Shown one piece after another: positions 24,589 to 34,900 of a stretch of 64,000 nucleotides of DNA (its first letter is position 1; the number at the start of each line of letters is the position of its first letter). The notes beneath the pieces were generated by a model. It saw only the letters and a program-made list of their open reading frames with translations, was not told where the DNA came from and made no database searches. Origin of the DNA: Flavobacterium restrictum (lineage in GTDB: Bacteria; Bacteroidota; Bacteroidia; Flavobacteriales; Flavobacteriaceae); contig NZ_VJZT01000002.1 in assembly GCF_007097245.1 (NCBI RefSeq), positions 1 through 64,000 on the forward strand, written 5' to 3'. A program made the translations under genes and the position numbers.

Positions 24589-26292
24589 CTATTCTTTTAT
24601 AATTTTAAAATTCTGGACACCATGAGCATTGGTGACTTTTAAAAAGTAAATTCCGGATTTAAAAGCACTCATGTCAATATTATGAACAGACTTCACCTCA
24701 TCTTCAAGGATTTTTCGTCCGAGTATATCAGTCAAAATGATTTGGTTTTGGTCGTCTAACAACTCCAAATAAACTTTATTTTGTACCGGATTTGGATAAC
24801 AAAATTGTTTCAATTCTGAAAGATTTTCTACACCCAAAGAACAACTACTACCCACCACATACGAAATATATTTGGTTACAACAATTCCACCGCCTGTATA
24901 AGCAAATTTGACTGCGTAATTAATGGTTGCTCCTGTGGTTTGACCCGTAATAGTTTTGGTAAAAGTAGTTCCTGAAACAAGCGTCATTTGAGATTCGGCA
25001 AAAGGGGTTTGTTTCCATAAATACGCCACAACACTCCCTTTATCTTGATCCAAAAGTTCGAAAGTAATTTTGACATTCGTTCCTAGAGTTTCAAAAGCAT
25101 AATTATAGCCCGTTGAGAATATTCCTTGTTGCGCACTAGTAGCCGTACCTGTACATTCCAGTACGGTTGTCGTTTTGGCGTTGAGCACAATTGGATTATT
25201 GGCAGCGGTATTTCCAGTCAAATCGCTTGCTGTGATGGTAAACGTATAATTGGTATTGGAAGTCAAATTTGGAATTACCAATGATTTTTGAACCCCCGAA
25301 GGGAAAGAAGTCGTCGTAGTTCCTGCGCTAGAAGTAACTTGATACGCTACTGTTCCAGAATCATCGGTAGCGTTCAATAGTAATTCGACAGTAGTTCCGG
25401 TTATTGTCCCCAATGTTGCTGTGAAATTAGCAGGTTTTTGGGTGTCGACAGTCGTGTTTTGATAGACTCTCACATAATCGATATCCATAGCGGTTTGTGT
25501 AAAATTAGTAGGCAAATCACCTGCAATTCCGCCCAATGCAATGTTCAATAAAAGGTATTGCTCTTTATCAAATGGCCAAGTGGTAACATCCTTAACCGCA
25601 GGATTGTAGGTATAATAAACAGTTCCATCAAGCAAAAACGATATTTGATTGGGTGACCAATTAACCGAATAAATATGGTAACTATTAGCCAAATCAGAGG
25701 CTATTATACCGCCGTTATTTACTGAATTTCCATGTGAAGAGGGCGTGTGCATGGTACTCTGAATGTAATTAATGGGTTGAGAACCAAAAATCCCGTGCTC
25801 CATAATATCGGTTTCGCCACAATAAGGCCAATCTGTAGTGCCGTAAGTAGCATCAAAATAACCACCGTCTTCGTTTACGTTTTTGCCCAACATCCATATT
25901 GCAGGCCAAGTTCCCGATTCAATTGGTAATTTGGCTCTAACGTCTACACGACCATATTTAAAAGCAAATTTAGAGTTCAATCGCGCCGACGTATAGTCCT
26001 TTGTGACGCCATTATCCGTAAAGGTTTCTTTTTTGGCCACTATATGTAGCAAGCCTGAAGCCACATAGGAGTTCGTAATGCCATCCGTGTAATGTTGCAC
26101 TTCGCCATTGAACCAGCTTCCGCTAGCGGGTAATTGGGTTTGATGAAACCAATTATTTGCATCGACGGCGCCATTGGTATTGAACTCATCTGACCAAACT
26201 AAATCATTGTAAACGACATCGACTTGAGCAAAGCAAAAGTGCGCCATTAGAAAAAATAAAAACAGAATTTGAAGGGACGTATTTTTTTTCAT
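24589..26292 (-). CDS. GH16 beta-glucanase (laminarinase type) with T9SS sorting domain
   Basis: A 567-aa secreted endo-beta-glucanase. After a signal peptide (cut near FAQ), residues ~28-285 are a GH16 jelly roll with LVWSDEFN, the substrate-cleft WPAIWMLG and the catalytic E-T-D-I-M-E (nucleophile Glu160, acid/base Glu165), and MDIDYVRVYQ at the end. The extra residue in the motif (Met) is that of the beta-1,3(4)-glucanase branch. A fibronectin III-like domain (~290-380) and a further beta domain follow, and the last ~75 residues are a T9SS type A sorting signal (CYPNPVQNKVYLEL ... FKIIKE). It is the last gene of the glucan locus and would start glucan breakdown outside the cell. Confidence 0.93.
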   Translation of the reverse strand: MKKNTSLQILFLFFLMAHFCFAQVDVVYNDLVWSDEFNTNGAVDANNWFHQTQLPASGSWFNGEVQHYTDGITNSYVASGLLHIVAKKETFTDNGVTKDYTSARLNSKFAFKYGRVDVRAKLPIESGTWPAIWMLGKNVNEDGGYFDATYGTTDWPYCGETDIMEHGIFGSQPINYIQSTMHTPSSHGNSVNNGGIIASDLANSYHIYSVNWSPNQISFLLDGTVYYTYNPAVKDVTTWPFDKEQYLLLNIALGGIAGDLPTNFTQTAMDIDYVRVYQNTTVDTQKPANFTATLGTITGTTVELLLNATDDSGTVAYQVTSSAGTTTTSFPSGVQKSLVIPNLTSNTNYTFTITASDLTGNTAANNPIVLNAKTTTVLECTGTATSAQQGIFSTGYNYAFETLGTNVKITFELLDQDKGSVVAYLWKQTPFAESQMTLVSGTTFTKTITGQTTGATINYAVKFAYTGGGIVVTKYISYVVGSSCSLGVENLSELKQFCYPNPVQNKVYLELLDDQNQIILTDILGRKILEDEVKSVHNIDMSAFKSGIYFLKVTNAHGVQNFKIIKE

Positions 26293-26368
26293 GCTACTAT
26301 TTTAATTTTTTAATTACTATTTGAAATTTGAATATAATTTAAGAAAATAACTTATCGTTCTACTAATT

Positions 26369-27301
26369 TCATAAAATCATTTGGCTTTCCATTACCAACT
26401 TTGGCGTTCGGTCAATTTTAAAAAGACCCCAATGTTTTTCAGGTTCCAAAGGTTCATTCGAGCCTTTCCAGGATTCATCAAAAGCTTCAAAAACAAAAGT
26501 CAAAATACCATCCTTATCCGTCCAATTGACTAAATCGTGGTAATAAATCTCTTGGTTTTCTTCGCTTACATTATGGGGTTCAATTCCTCGACCATTAGAA
26601 TTTGTTGCCCAACCTGCCTCGGTAATCACCACTGGTTTATGGGGATACATATTGGCAACAGCAAAGTAATTATCCTTGGTATATTCTAATGCTTCATGAA
26701 TGTTCTTGTATTCCCATACTGGATAGGTATGAATGGATATAAAATCAACCACCTCCACTAGCGGTTTCAATTTGCTCAACCATGGCACATAATTTTCGCA
26801 AAAAGTAACGGGTTGTTTGGCTTCGCTTTTAATTTGTTTTACATAATTAATCACACTCGAAACCGATACGTAATGATCTGTCCAATCCACGCAAGCTTCG
26901 TTTCCTGCTGATAGTGTACAAATAATTGTTGGATATGTATTGGCTAAACCAATGAGTTTTTGAATTTGGTTTTGGTTTTTAATGCGGTTGGCATCGAGTT
27001 CCGCTTCGGTGTACACGCCACCGCCCCAAGGACAACCAAAGTTGTTCATTTCGGCTACAATATAGGCACCAAGCATGATTTGGAACGGCAATTTTTCTTT
27101 TTCGATAACCTCAAGAACCACTTCGGCATGATCGTCGCAATCATATAAACGCAAGTAACTCCAATGGTCTTTTAATAATAGTAAATCTTCTTTTACTTCG
27201 TTATAACTGGGACAAATGCCACCTGGTTGTTGCCCTTCGCGAAAACCAGAATAACATATCGATCGTCCTGGAGTTAAATTTAATGCTTGAAATGTATTCA
27301 T
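26369..27301 (-). CDS. Cytoplasmic GH17-family beta-glucanase
   Basis: A 310-aa TIM-barrel glycosidase of clan A, closest to GH17 (endo-1,3-beta-glucanase/glucanosyltransferase). The acid/base is Glu135 in SAGNEACVDW and the nucleophile Glu228 in VVITEAGWAT; HTYPVWEYK and FVFEAFDESWKG are further barrel motifs. There is no signal peptide, so it should be cytoplasmic. Its ATG follows directly after the TAA of the preceding GH17 gene (TAAATG), so the two are translated together. It resembles the secreted GH17 at 30709 more than its immediate neighbour. Confidence 0.85.
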   Translation of the reverse strand: MNTFQALNLTPGRSICYSGFREGQQPGGICPSYNEVKEDLLLLKDHWSYLRLYDCDDHAEVVLEVIEKEKLPFQIMLGAYIVAEMNNFGCPWGGGVYTEAELDANRIKNQNQIQKLIGLANTYPTIICTLSAGNEACVDWTDHYVSVSSVINYVKQIKSEAKQPVTFCENYVPWLSKLKPLVEVVDFISIHTYPVWEYKNIHEALEYTKDNYFAVANMYPHKPVVITEAGWATNSNGRGIEPHNVSEENQEIYYHDLVNWTDKDGILTFVFEAFDESWKGSNEPLEPEKHWGLFKIDRTPKLVMESQMIL

Positions 27302-28228
27302 TTAATATTTTAATTTTTCATTTTTATCCCAAATACCCCAATAAGCCCCTACTTCGCCCTCTGCTCCTACTTTCCAAGATTCATCAAAAGAAGAAAAATA
27401 GAAAATATCAATATTTTCTTGTTGTGACCAAAGCTGTGTGTTTATAAAATATTTTATAGCGTTATCTCTGGACGGATGCGAATCTTTGAAGCTTTCGCCT
27501 TGGCTTGGCCAACCCGTTTCGGTAATAATTACTTTTTTACCATTTCCAGCGTGCAACGCTTGATGGTACATTTGTTTCATGTGTCCCAACGAATAATCAA
27601 GATTACAGCCTTCCCAATACGGATAACAATTGGTGAGAATCAAGTCGCAAGCCGCTGTTATTCTTGGTTTGATTGTAAATTCATAATATGCATCGACATA
27701 ACTTACTGGAATAGTTGCTGTAATGGCTGTTTTAACTCTGTGGATGAAATCTAAAAGTTCATCTTCGGTTAAATCTTTTCGATACATAACCTCATTTCCT
27801 ACGGCAGCAATATCTACAAAACCTTCGTTAGCGAGTTGTATCAGTCCTTCTATTTCTCTTTCGTTGACTTCCGGATCATCGCCCAACCAAGCTCCAACTA
27901 GCGTTTTAATACCATATTCTCGTGCAATTCTTGGTATAAATTCATTCCCTTCGGTACACGAAAAAGAACGAACCCATTGGGTATAAGGTGCAATGATTGC
28001 CATTCTACGGCGTACTTGCTCCTCGGATATGATGTCGCCCGGTTTTTGTCCATCTTCATACAAACTAAAACAAAGTCCGTGCATTCCTGTTTTTAAAACG
28101 GCATTAAAAAGGGTATCTAATTCTTCAGGTGATTTGCCATCATAATCAATCCCATTGTAATGATTACTCTCGTTAGTGTTATCAAATTTAACTTGATAAA
28201 GCGAATCTTCTTTTCTACTAAATGACAT
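27302..28228 (-). CDS. Cytoplasmic GH17-family beta-glucanase, paralogue of the fusion domain
   Basis: A 308-aa GH17-type TIM barrel without a signal peptide. Catalytic residues are Glu146 (AAVGNEVMYR) and Glu237 (VIITETGWPSQG); FYFSSFDESWK closes the barrel. Over its whole length it is strikingly like the C-terminal half of the MFS fusion just upstream, sharing blocks such as TQW-RSFSCTEGNE-IP, VGAW, VDIAA-GNEV, VIITETGWPS and the final GIWDKNEKLK. The two arose by tandem duplication. It is separated from the fusion gene by 14 nt, in the same operon. Confidence 0.88.
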   Translation of the reverse strand: MSFSRKEDSLYQVKFDNTNESNHYNGIDYDGKSPEELDTLFNAVLKTGMHGLCFSLYEDGQKPGDIISEEQVRRRMAIIAPYTQWVRSFSCTEGNEFIPRIAREYGIKTLVGAWLGDDPEVNEREIEGLIQLANEGFVDIAAVGNEVMYRKDLTEDELLDFIHRVKTAITATIPVSYVDAYYEFTIKPRITAACDLILTNCYPYWEGCNLDYSLGHMKQMYHQALHAGNGKKVIITETGWPSQGESFKDSHPSRDNAIKYFINTQLWSQQENIDIFYFSSFDESWKVGAEGEVGAYWGIWDKNEKLKY

Positions 28229-28242
28229 GTTTTCTCTTTATT

Positions 28243-30597
28243 TTAAAATTTTAATTTTTCGTTTTTATCCCATATTCCCCAACCTGCGCCAACTTCGCCT
28301 TCTTGTTTTGCTTTCCAAGATTCATCAAAAGAAGAGAAATAGAACAGTTCCACATTCTGCTTTTTGGCCCAATCTTGTACCCCAATAAAGTATTTCATGG
28401 CATTTATTCCTGATGGTTCTGCGGCATCTACTTTTTCTCCTTTACTTGGCCAACCCGTTTCGGTGATGATTACTTTTTTGCCTTTGGCTACTTGCTGGGT
28501 AACTTCGAGCATTCTGTCTAAATACGAAATCGCATAAGCATTATCCGCTCCTTCCCAAAAAGGATAACAGTTAACCAAAATAACATCGCAGGCATCGACC
28601 AAAGCAGGTCTATCTAGATATTGATAATAGGCATCTACATATCCAACAGGAATTGTGTCTGGCAAAGCAGCTCTCACTTTCTGGATGTAATGAATTAACT
28701 CCTGCTCGGCAATCTCGCCCCGATGCAGCACCTCATTTCCTATAGCTGCAATGTCAACTAAACCTACTTTTGCTAGAGCAATTAGCGATTGAATTTCTTT
28801 TTCATTTCTCTTTTTATCATCACTAATCCAAGCACCAACTACTGATTTCAAACCTTTTTGGTTTGCCATTTCTGGAATCAACTCGTTGCCTTCGGTACAA
28901 GAGAAAGAGCGAATCCATTGTGTGTGAGGTGCAATTATTTCTATACGGCGTCGAATTTGATTTTCCGACAAAATAGCACCCGCTTCCTGACCTTCGACAT
29001 AAGGACTAAAACACAATCCGTGTAAACCCGTATTTAAAATTTCTGAAAATTGTGTTTTGATTTCAGCCTCACTTTTTGAACTTAAATCAATGCCCGAGAT
29101 GGTATTAATCGCATTTCCGCTTTTTCCTAACGAAAGTAGTTTCCCAGAAAGATACGATGAAGATTGTTTTTTTACTGGGTTTTTTCTATCGTCCAATTGT
29201 TTTTTGATGGCTCTAGCTTTTTCTTCGGTTAAGTCATAATTCCACATAATCATCATGGCTATCAAAGTACCTGCAATAGGAACTCCTGAGAAAAAAAGTC
29301 TCAACCCTTCAACAGCACCTTCTGGTTGTACTGGCAAACTTGGATTGAAGCCAACAGAAGACATTATTACTCCCGTTAATAAACCAGCAATTGCAAAACC
29401 AAACTTTACCATCCACCAATATATAGCTCCAAAAACACCTTCTCTTCTTTTGCCAGAAGTCAATTCGTCCATATCACACACATCGGCTGTCATAGACATC
29501 ATTAATGTAAATAAACTACCGATACCAAACGAAAAGAAAGGCAAAGCAAAAATGAACATATACGGTTTGCCCGGCACAAAGAAAAACCAAAGCATAATAT
29601 ATCCTACAATAGAAATGGCTTGGCAAACTAAAAAGGCTTTCTTTTTTTCCATTTTTTTTGACATCCAAGATACAATAGGAATAACCACAAAAGTGGTAGA
29701 CAATGCACCTAAACATCCAAAAAGAGTTGGCCAAATACCAGCGTCTGTAGAACTTCCGTTAAATAGATAATACACCACAATAAAGAAAGTAAATCCTGCA
29801 ACCGTATTAAAGGCATTAAAAATTAAAAAAGTCGCTATACAAAGTTTTGTAAAAGGCCCGTTTTTAAAAGCTTCTCCAAAACTTTCTAAAATTTCTTTGA
29901 AACTGCTTCCAATCGTTTTTATGGATAATGGCGAGAAACTTTCCTCTTCTAAAGTTGATTTACTTTTTATAAAAATAGCAGGAATCATAGCCAAAATCAT
30001 ACATGAAATACCAACCCAAATAGCCAAAGTTCTTGTGGCTGTATCTGCATTTGGAAACCATTTAGGGTCGTACATTACCACCCAAAACCAAGGTGCAATT
30101 ACCCAAGCCCATTGTCCAATAAATTGTGATATTGCCATGATACTCGTTCTTTCATGAAAATCATCGCTCATTTCGTATCCCATTGCTACAAACGGAACAC
30201 TAAAAATAGATAATCCTAAATAAAATACAGATGACCAAAAAAGAAAGTAGTAAAAATTATAATTTACCGAGTCTTCTCTATACAATTGCCACATAATCAC
30301 AAATGAAATTCCCATTATTATAGAGCCAATAAAAACATATTGTCTTCGTCTTCCCCATTTAGATCGGGTATTATCCGAAATAAATCCCATAATTGGGTCT
30401 ATAAAAGCATCTAAAATTCTAGGCAGAAAAAATAGCATACCCCACATCCAAGTTGGCATTTTTAAGTTTTCAACTAACACAACCATAAAAATACCCAAAG
30501 CTGCTGGAAACATTTGGTTGGCTAACATTCCTAATCCAAAGGCAATTTTTTGTCCCATTGGAACCAATCCTTTTGGGTTTGAATTTTGATTTGACAT
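28243..30597 (-). CDS. GPH/MFS sugar transporter fused to a GH17 glucanase domain
   Basis: A 784-aa fusion. Residues 1-~465 are a sugar:cation symporter of the GPH (MelB-like) group with about 12 membrane segments; the signature DPIMGFISDNTRSKWGRRRQ (~67-86) and the ADVCDMDELTSGKRREG loop (~381) are clear. A charged linker (~465-498) leads to a GH17 domain (~500-784) with Glu622 (IGNEVLHRG) and Glu713 (ITETGWPSKG). With an even number of helices and no signal peptide both ends lie inside, so the glucanase faces the cytoplasm. This would hydrolyse beta-1,3-gluco-oligosaccharides as they enter. There is no frameshift or stop at the join. Confidence 0.93.
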   Translation of the reverse strand: MSNQNSNPKGLVPMGQKIAFGLGMLANQMFPAALGIFMVVLVENLKMPTWMWGMLFFLPRILDAFIDPIMGFISDNTRSKWGRRRQYVFIGSIIMGISFVIMWQLYREDSVNYNFYYFLFWSSVFYLGLSIFSVPFVAMGYEMSDDFHERTSIMAISQFIGQWAWVIAPWFWVVMYDPKWFPNADTATRTLAIWVGISCMILAMIPAIFIKSKSTLEEESFSPLSIKTIGSSFKEILESFGEAFKNGPFTKLCIATFLIFNAFNTVAGFTFFIVVYYLFNGSSTDAGIWPTLFGCLGALSTTFVVIPIVSWMSKKMEKKKAFLVCQAISIVGYIMLWFFFVPGKPYMFIFALPFFSFGIGSLFTLMMSMTADVCDMDELTSGKRREGVFGAIYWWMVKFGFAIAGLLTGVIMSSVGFNPSLPVQPEGAVEGLRLFFSGVPIAGTLIAMMIMWNYDLTEEKARAIKKQLDDRKNPVKKQSSSYLSGKLLSLGKSGNAINTISGIDLSSKSEAEIKTQFSEILNTGLHGLCFSPYVEGQEAGAILSENQIRRRIEIIAPHTQWIRSFSCTEGNELIPEMANQKGLKSVVGAWISDDKKRNEKEIQSLIALAKVGLVDIAAIGNEVLHRGEIAEQELIHYIQKVRAALPDTIPVGYVDAYYQYLDRPALVDACDVILVNCYPFWEGADNAYAISYLDRMLEVTQQVAKGKKVIITETGWPSKGEKVDAAEPSGINAMKYFIGVQDWAKKQNVELFYFSSFDESWKAKQEGEVGAGWGIWDKNEKLKF

Positions 30598-30708
30598 AAT
30601 ATTTTAAGTAATTTTTAGTTATATAATTATTTTGGTTTTGAATTTCATTTTTATATTCTCTTTTTTTCAAAAAAACAATACCCGATTAAACTTTTCTAAT
30701 TGTTTTGT

Positions 30709-31956
30709 TTATTTTTTAATTAACAACGATGGTGTTTTGACGTCCATCCACAAAGCGTTTTCGTTACCGTTGTAGGTTTTAGTAATTGGTTTTCCGTTTC
30801 TCCCTAAACCATCAAAAGCACCCTTATCGACCAAATTCCAAAGCGCATATTTGGCTTGAGATTGCAAATTGAATAATCCAAAATGATTCTCGGAACCCAC
30901 AGGATTACTGGTATCTTTCCAGTTTTCGTCAAAAGCTTCAAAATAAAAACACGTTATTCCCGACTTATTTGTCCAGTCGCGCATGAGTTTGTAATATTGA
31001 GCCGATTTGTATTCGTCGGTTGCTTTCGAGCCGTCATTGCCGTAAAAATCTTTATCCATTGTTGCCCAACCTGTTTCGCCAATATGGACGGGTTTTTTGA
31101 CACCAATAGATTTCATATACTTGACCACGTTTTCGTATTGCGAAATGGCATAATCTCTGGCTCTTACCATAGCTGCGTCGATTTTTTCCCGTTCGGATAA
31201 TCCATTTTCAGAAGCCAATACTCCCCAAAAATTGGGATTGTAATGCGTATCGTGCATCGGGTACGTATGCAACGAGATATAATCGACTGCTTTCATCAAT
31301 TTTTTTAAATCTTCGGTGTGGTATTCGGTATCACCGCCGCCCCAAGACGCAAAATTATCGGAACTTGTTATCCAAAGTTTGTTGGGTAATTTGTGTTGCT
31401 TTTTTAGATTCTGCAAATGATTAACCCATTTCAAAATAATACTGGGTTGCACATAATAACTCGCCGCCCATTTGACCATTGCTTCATTTCCAACCGCAAT
31501 TATCTTGATAATATCTGGATATTTGTTTGTCAATCTGACTGCTTCATCAATTTCAATAGCGTTTTTACTACTTTCTTCGTTGTGGTTGGGCGGTAGATTT
31601 GAAAAAGCATTTTTGCAATCAATCCAAGCTCCGAGCATGACATACATTTCAAATTTTGGGTCTTCTTTTTTTAATTCGCTGATGGCCATTAGCAAATTCG
31701 AAACCTCTTTGTAATGCACATTGTAGGTGCGAAGTATTTTGAAATTCGCTGCGGAAAGCAACTTTAAATCCTCTTTTATTTCCGGAATAGTAGGCTGTAC
31801 TTCTCTAGAATTTGTTCTAAATCCACCATAACAAATGGCTTGATAATTGGGGTTTCCCAATAATTTTTCAGCCGTAATATCTTTTGCAGCCGCATAAACG
31901 TTTTTGCAATACAACAAGAGCAAAACTAAAGCTAGTATGTAAATGATTTTATTCAT
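30709..31956 (-). CDS. Secreted GH17-family beta-glucanase
   Basis: A 415-aa GH17-type enzyme with a signal peptide (MNKIIYILALVLLLLY...YAAA). The TIM barrel carries the acid/base Glu158 (IAVGNEAMVKW) and nucleophile Glu294 (VHIGETGWATMD), with YISLHTYPM and FYFEAFDENWKD. An insertion around residues 235-265 and a C-terminal tail (GAFDGLGRNGKPI...) set it apart from the two cytoplasmic paralogues. No sorting domain is present, so it should be periplasmic. Its start codon overlaps the stop of the phosphorylase gene by one base (TAATG), giving coupled translation. Confidence 0.87.
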   Translation of the reverse strand: MNKIIYILALVLLLLYCKNVYAAAKDITAEKLLGNPNYQAICYGGFRTNSREVQPTIPEIKEDLKLLSAANFKILRTYNVHYKEVSNLLMAISELKKEDPKFEMYVMLGAWIDCKNAFSNLPPNHNEESSKNAIEIDEAVRLTNKYPDIIKIIAVGNEAMVKWAASYYVQPSIILKWVNHLQNLKKQHKLPNKLWITSSDNFASWGGGDTEYHTEDLKKLMKAVDYISLHTYPMHDTHYNPNFWGVLASENGLSEREKIDAAMVRARDYAISQYENVVKYMKSIGVKKPVHIGETGWATMDKDFYGNDGSKATDEYKSAQYYKLMRDWTNKSGITCFYFEAFDENWKDTSNPVGSENHFGLFNLQSQAKYALWNLVDKGAFDGLGRNGKPITKTYNGNENALWMDVKTPSLLIKK

Positions 31957-34900
31957 TAGCGTAAAAATTCTTTATTAATGGACACGACAACTTGCACTAT
32001 TTCGTTAGTTCTTTGAAATATTTTTTTGCTGGTATCTGCATCTAATTCTAATGATTGGAATACTGAATTGCTACCATCTGCATAGTGCAATTCGATTTGG
32101 TTTTCTGCTGCGATTTTGTAAATTATAGGCACTTGACAAAAGCTAAAAGCCAAACTCTCTTTGGGTAATACAATTGGGTTTTGTTTTCCATCTACAGCTA
32201 CAAAAATAACTTCTTGCTCCTGAAGAATAAATTCCTTTTTTTGAAGAATCGTAGGTTGAAATTGCACTTTTCCGTTGTTTATTTTCACTCCTAATTCGGC
32301 TATTCGAACCAGAATATCTTCTTTCACTTGCCCAGTCATTCCGGGTTGTTGCGCACCACGATGTTGTGGTGTATGCGAGTACGGATCAGTAGGAAATGCG
32401 CCGTAAACAGCTGGCGTTTTATGCACACCAATACCGCTACCAATTTCCTCATAATGAGCCACTAATTCTTTGATTACACTAGAATCTTCGTTTTGATTGA
32501 TGGCTTTTATACACACTTCTTGTACCGCCAAATGCAGTTTGGAAACCATGTGCCAATAAATAGAACCCAATCCTTCAAAGGAGAAAAACGTTCCTGATCG
32601 CCCTGTAAACGCTTTGTGATTGAACACTTCTTCAAAAATGGCTAATACCGAAGTAGTTTCCTTGGCAACCAATTCTTGATAATTTTCTTGGGTTTTTAAC
32701 GAATCCAAAGCAACTTTCAAATCACCGGCATTGTGAAAATTACCATTAAAATGATAATCGCCTTTGATGTCTTGATTGATAATCGAAAAATTACTGTTTT
32801 CGAGTAGTTTTTTCAACAAATCGGATTGTGCCACTTTTGCTTTAGGCAACCTATTTTTTTCTAAAAATTTAGGTAATTCTTTATTTGGGTATAAAATATA
32901 ACTGTTTTGATCGGCTCTATACAAAGCACTTTTTCGCAAACCATTAAGGATTTCCAAGGTTTGTTTCCCATCCAAAAATCCAGAACTAATAACAGCAACT
33001 TGCCCTTCGAGCATTTCCGAAAGGTGCGAAATGGAGACTTCATTTTCTGTAGAAGACATCAAATTGTAAGCATGATACAACTTGTCTTCTCGCTGATTGG
33101 CTTGTATAGAATGATCGATAAAAGCCAAACTTACTTGGATAAAACTTTTTAAACCCGCAACCGAAATGGTAGTTTTTTGTCCATTAAAACCATTTTGATA
33201 TACGTGTTCTCGGTATTTAGAAGCCGCAGTTCCTAAAGCATCTAAAATATTTTTGCGCTCCACATCTCCAATCGAATCCGCCAATAGCGGTTCAAATTGC
33301 AATAGATTTTCTCGAATAGCATCGTAAAACGTGACCATTTCGGTCGAAATTTTAATTTCTGTAACGGTTGAGTTATTTACTGTTTTTTGTAAAAAATCAA
33401 AAAATCGTCTCAAATAATACAACGTAACCATCGATACGCCATTGCCGACCAAAGCATTGTTGGCATCATTCCATTCTGGACGTTGGGTGTTCATCCAAAT
33501 GCCGCCTTCGGGAATAAAGTTTGACATTTTTGCCAAAACTGTAGCGAGTATTTTCTCCACAAAATTGACATGGTATATCACCTTGTTTTCGGTTTGCAAC
33601 AAAGCACCATCGGCACCAACGCTTTTGCGCAAGCCATTAATTTGAGTATCCAAATGATGATTAAAGGAAATTGTATCTTTTGGATTCTGCAAAATTTCCT
33701 CATACGATTTTATACAATATGGCACCGCAGCATACACAAAACATTCTTTGTCAAAATACGAATTCAACTTACCAGGATGCTGTTTCTCGATGAATTCCAA
33801 AAATTTCAATAAGTAAATAATTTGGTGATCGCCCCAATATCCTATGTACGACCACGGATTATCGGGTTCTATAGTTTCCCAATCAAAGCCTGATTTTGTC
33901 ACTCGATACGGATTGTATCCATCAAATGTTGAAGCATTCAAAAACTTGAAAATCATGCCGTCAATAAATTCTGGATAGGCATACGCCAAGGCTTCCCAGT
34001 TCTGGAAAATATCGCGCCAGTTGCCTTCGTAATCCAAAATTTTGGAACCATCAATTTCACTTCGGGTATTAATAGAAAATTTATTCCAAGGGCGACTCGG
34101 ATCGCCATGACGACGACTGAATTTAAGTGGTAAATATTCAGTACACAGACGCACCAAATCAGCATCTGTTTGATTAGAAAGCAAACTATTCAAGTAGGAA
34201 TGAGAGAAAAAAGCTTCTAAATCGTTGATGAAAACGCTATTTCTACCGCAAACTTCTTTGTTGGCTTGGTTCAAATAAGTTACAAAATCATTTTTCTCAA
34301 TTTCGTAATTGTGGTCAAAAATACCACCTCTCATGATATTAAAAAGCACGTTAGAAAAATGGCGGGTATCTTTTCGTTTATCGGCGGTGAATTGCAATCC
34401 GTCGGCTGTGGCATTGAGCGAAATCAGGTTTTGCTCTCCCAATTCTATATCCTCAATTACTTGATTTTCAATATTTTTATCGTGAAGTATTGCTTCGCAA
34501 AGTGCTATAACTTGCGACTGATTTTGATTGACATTCGCAATAATTTTCCAGCTTTTGGAGGAATCTTTTGGTAAGAGCAAATCGGCTACAACAAAATAGG
34601 CACCTTTTTCACCTTTGACATCGGTTTCGGATTGTATATTTTGTTTTTTTCTAAAGGTCGGAAGTTGTAATGAAGAGAGTAAATAGGTTGGATTTTCGAT
34701 TCCCAATGACCATGCAATATTTGTTTTTAGCGACTCACTCGGTTCCGCTTTGTCAACAATTATAGCACTCAATCCAAAAATTCCCACACCACTTTCTGCC
34801 TGAATTTCGTTTCGTTTGTAGGCATCAACCAAGTTACTGGTGGTGGTTTGTAAATCACTCGTTACGCCATTTGGCATAATATTCTGGATTCCGTCTAGAG

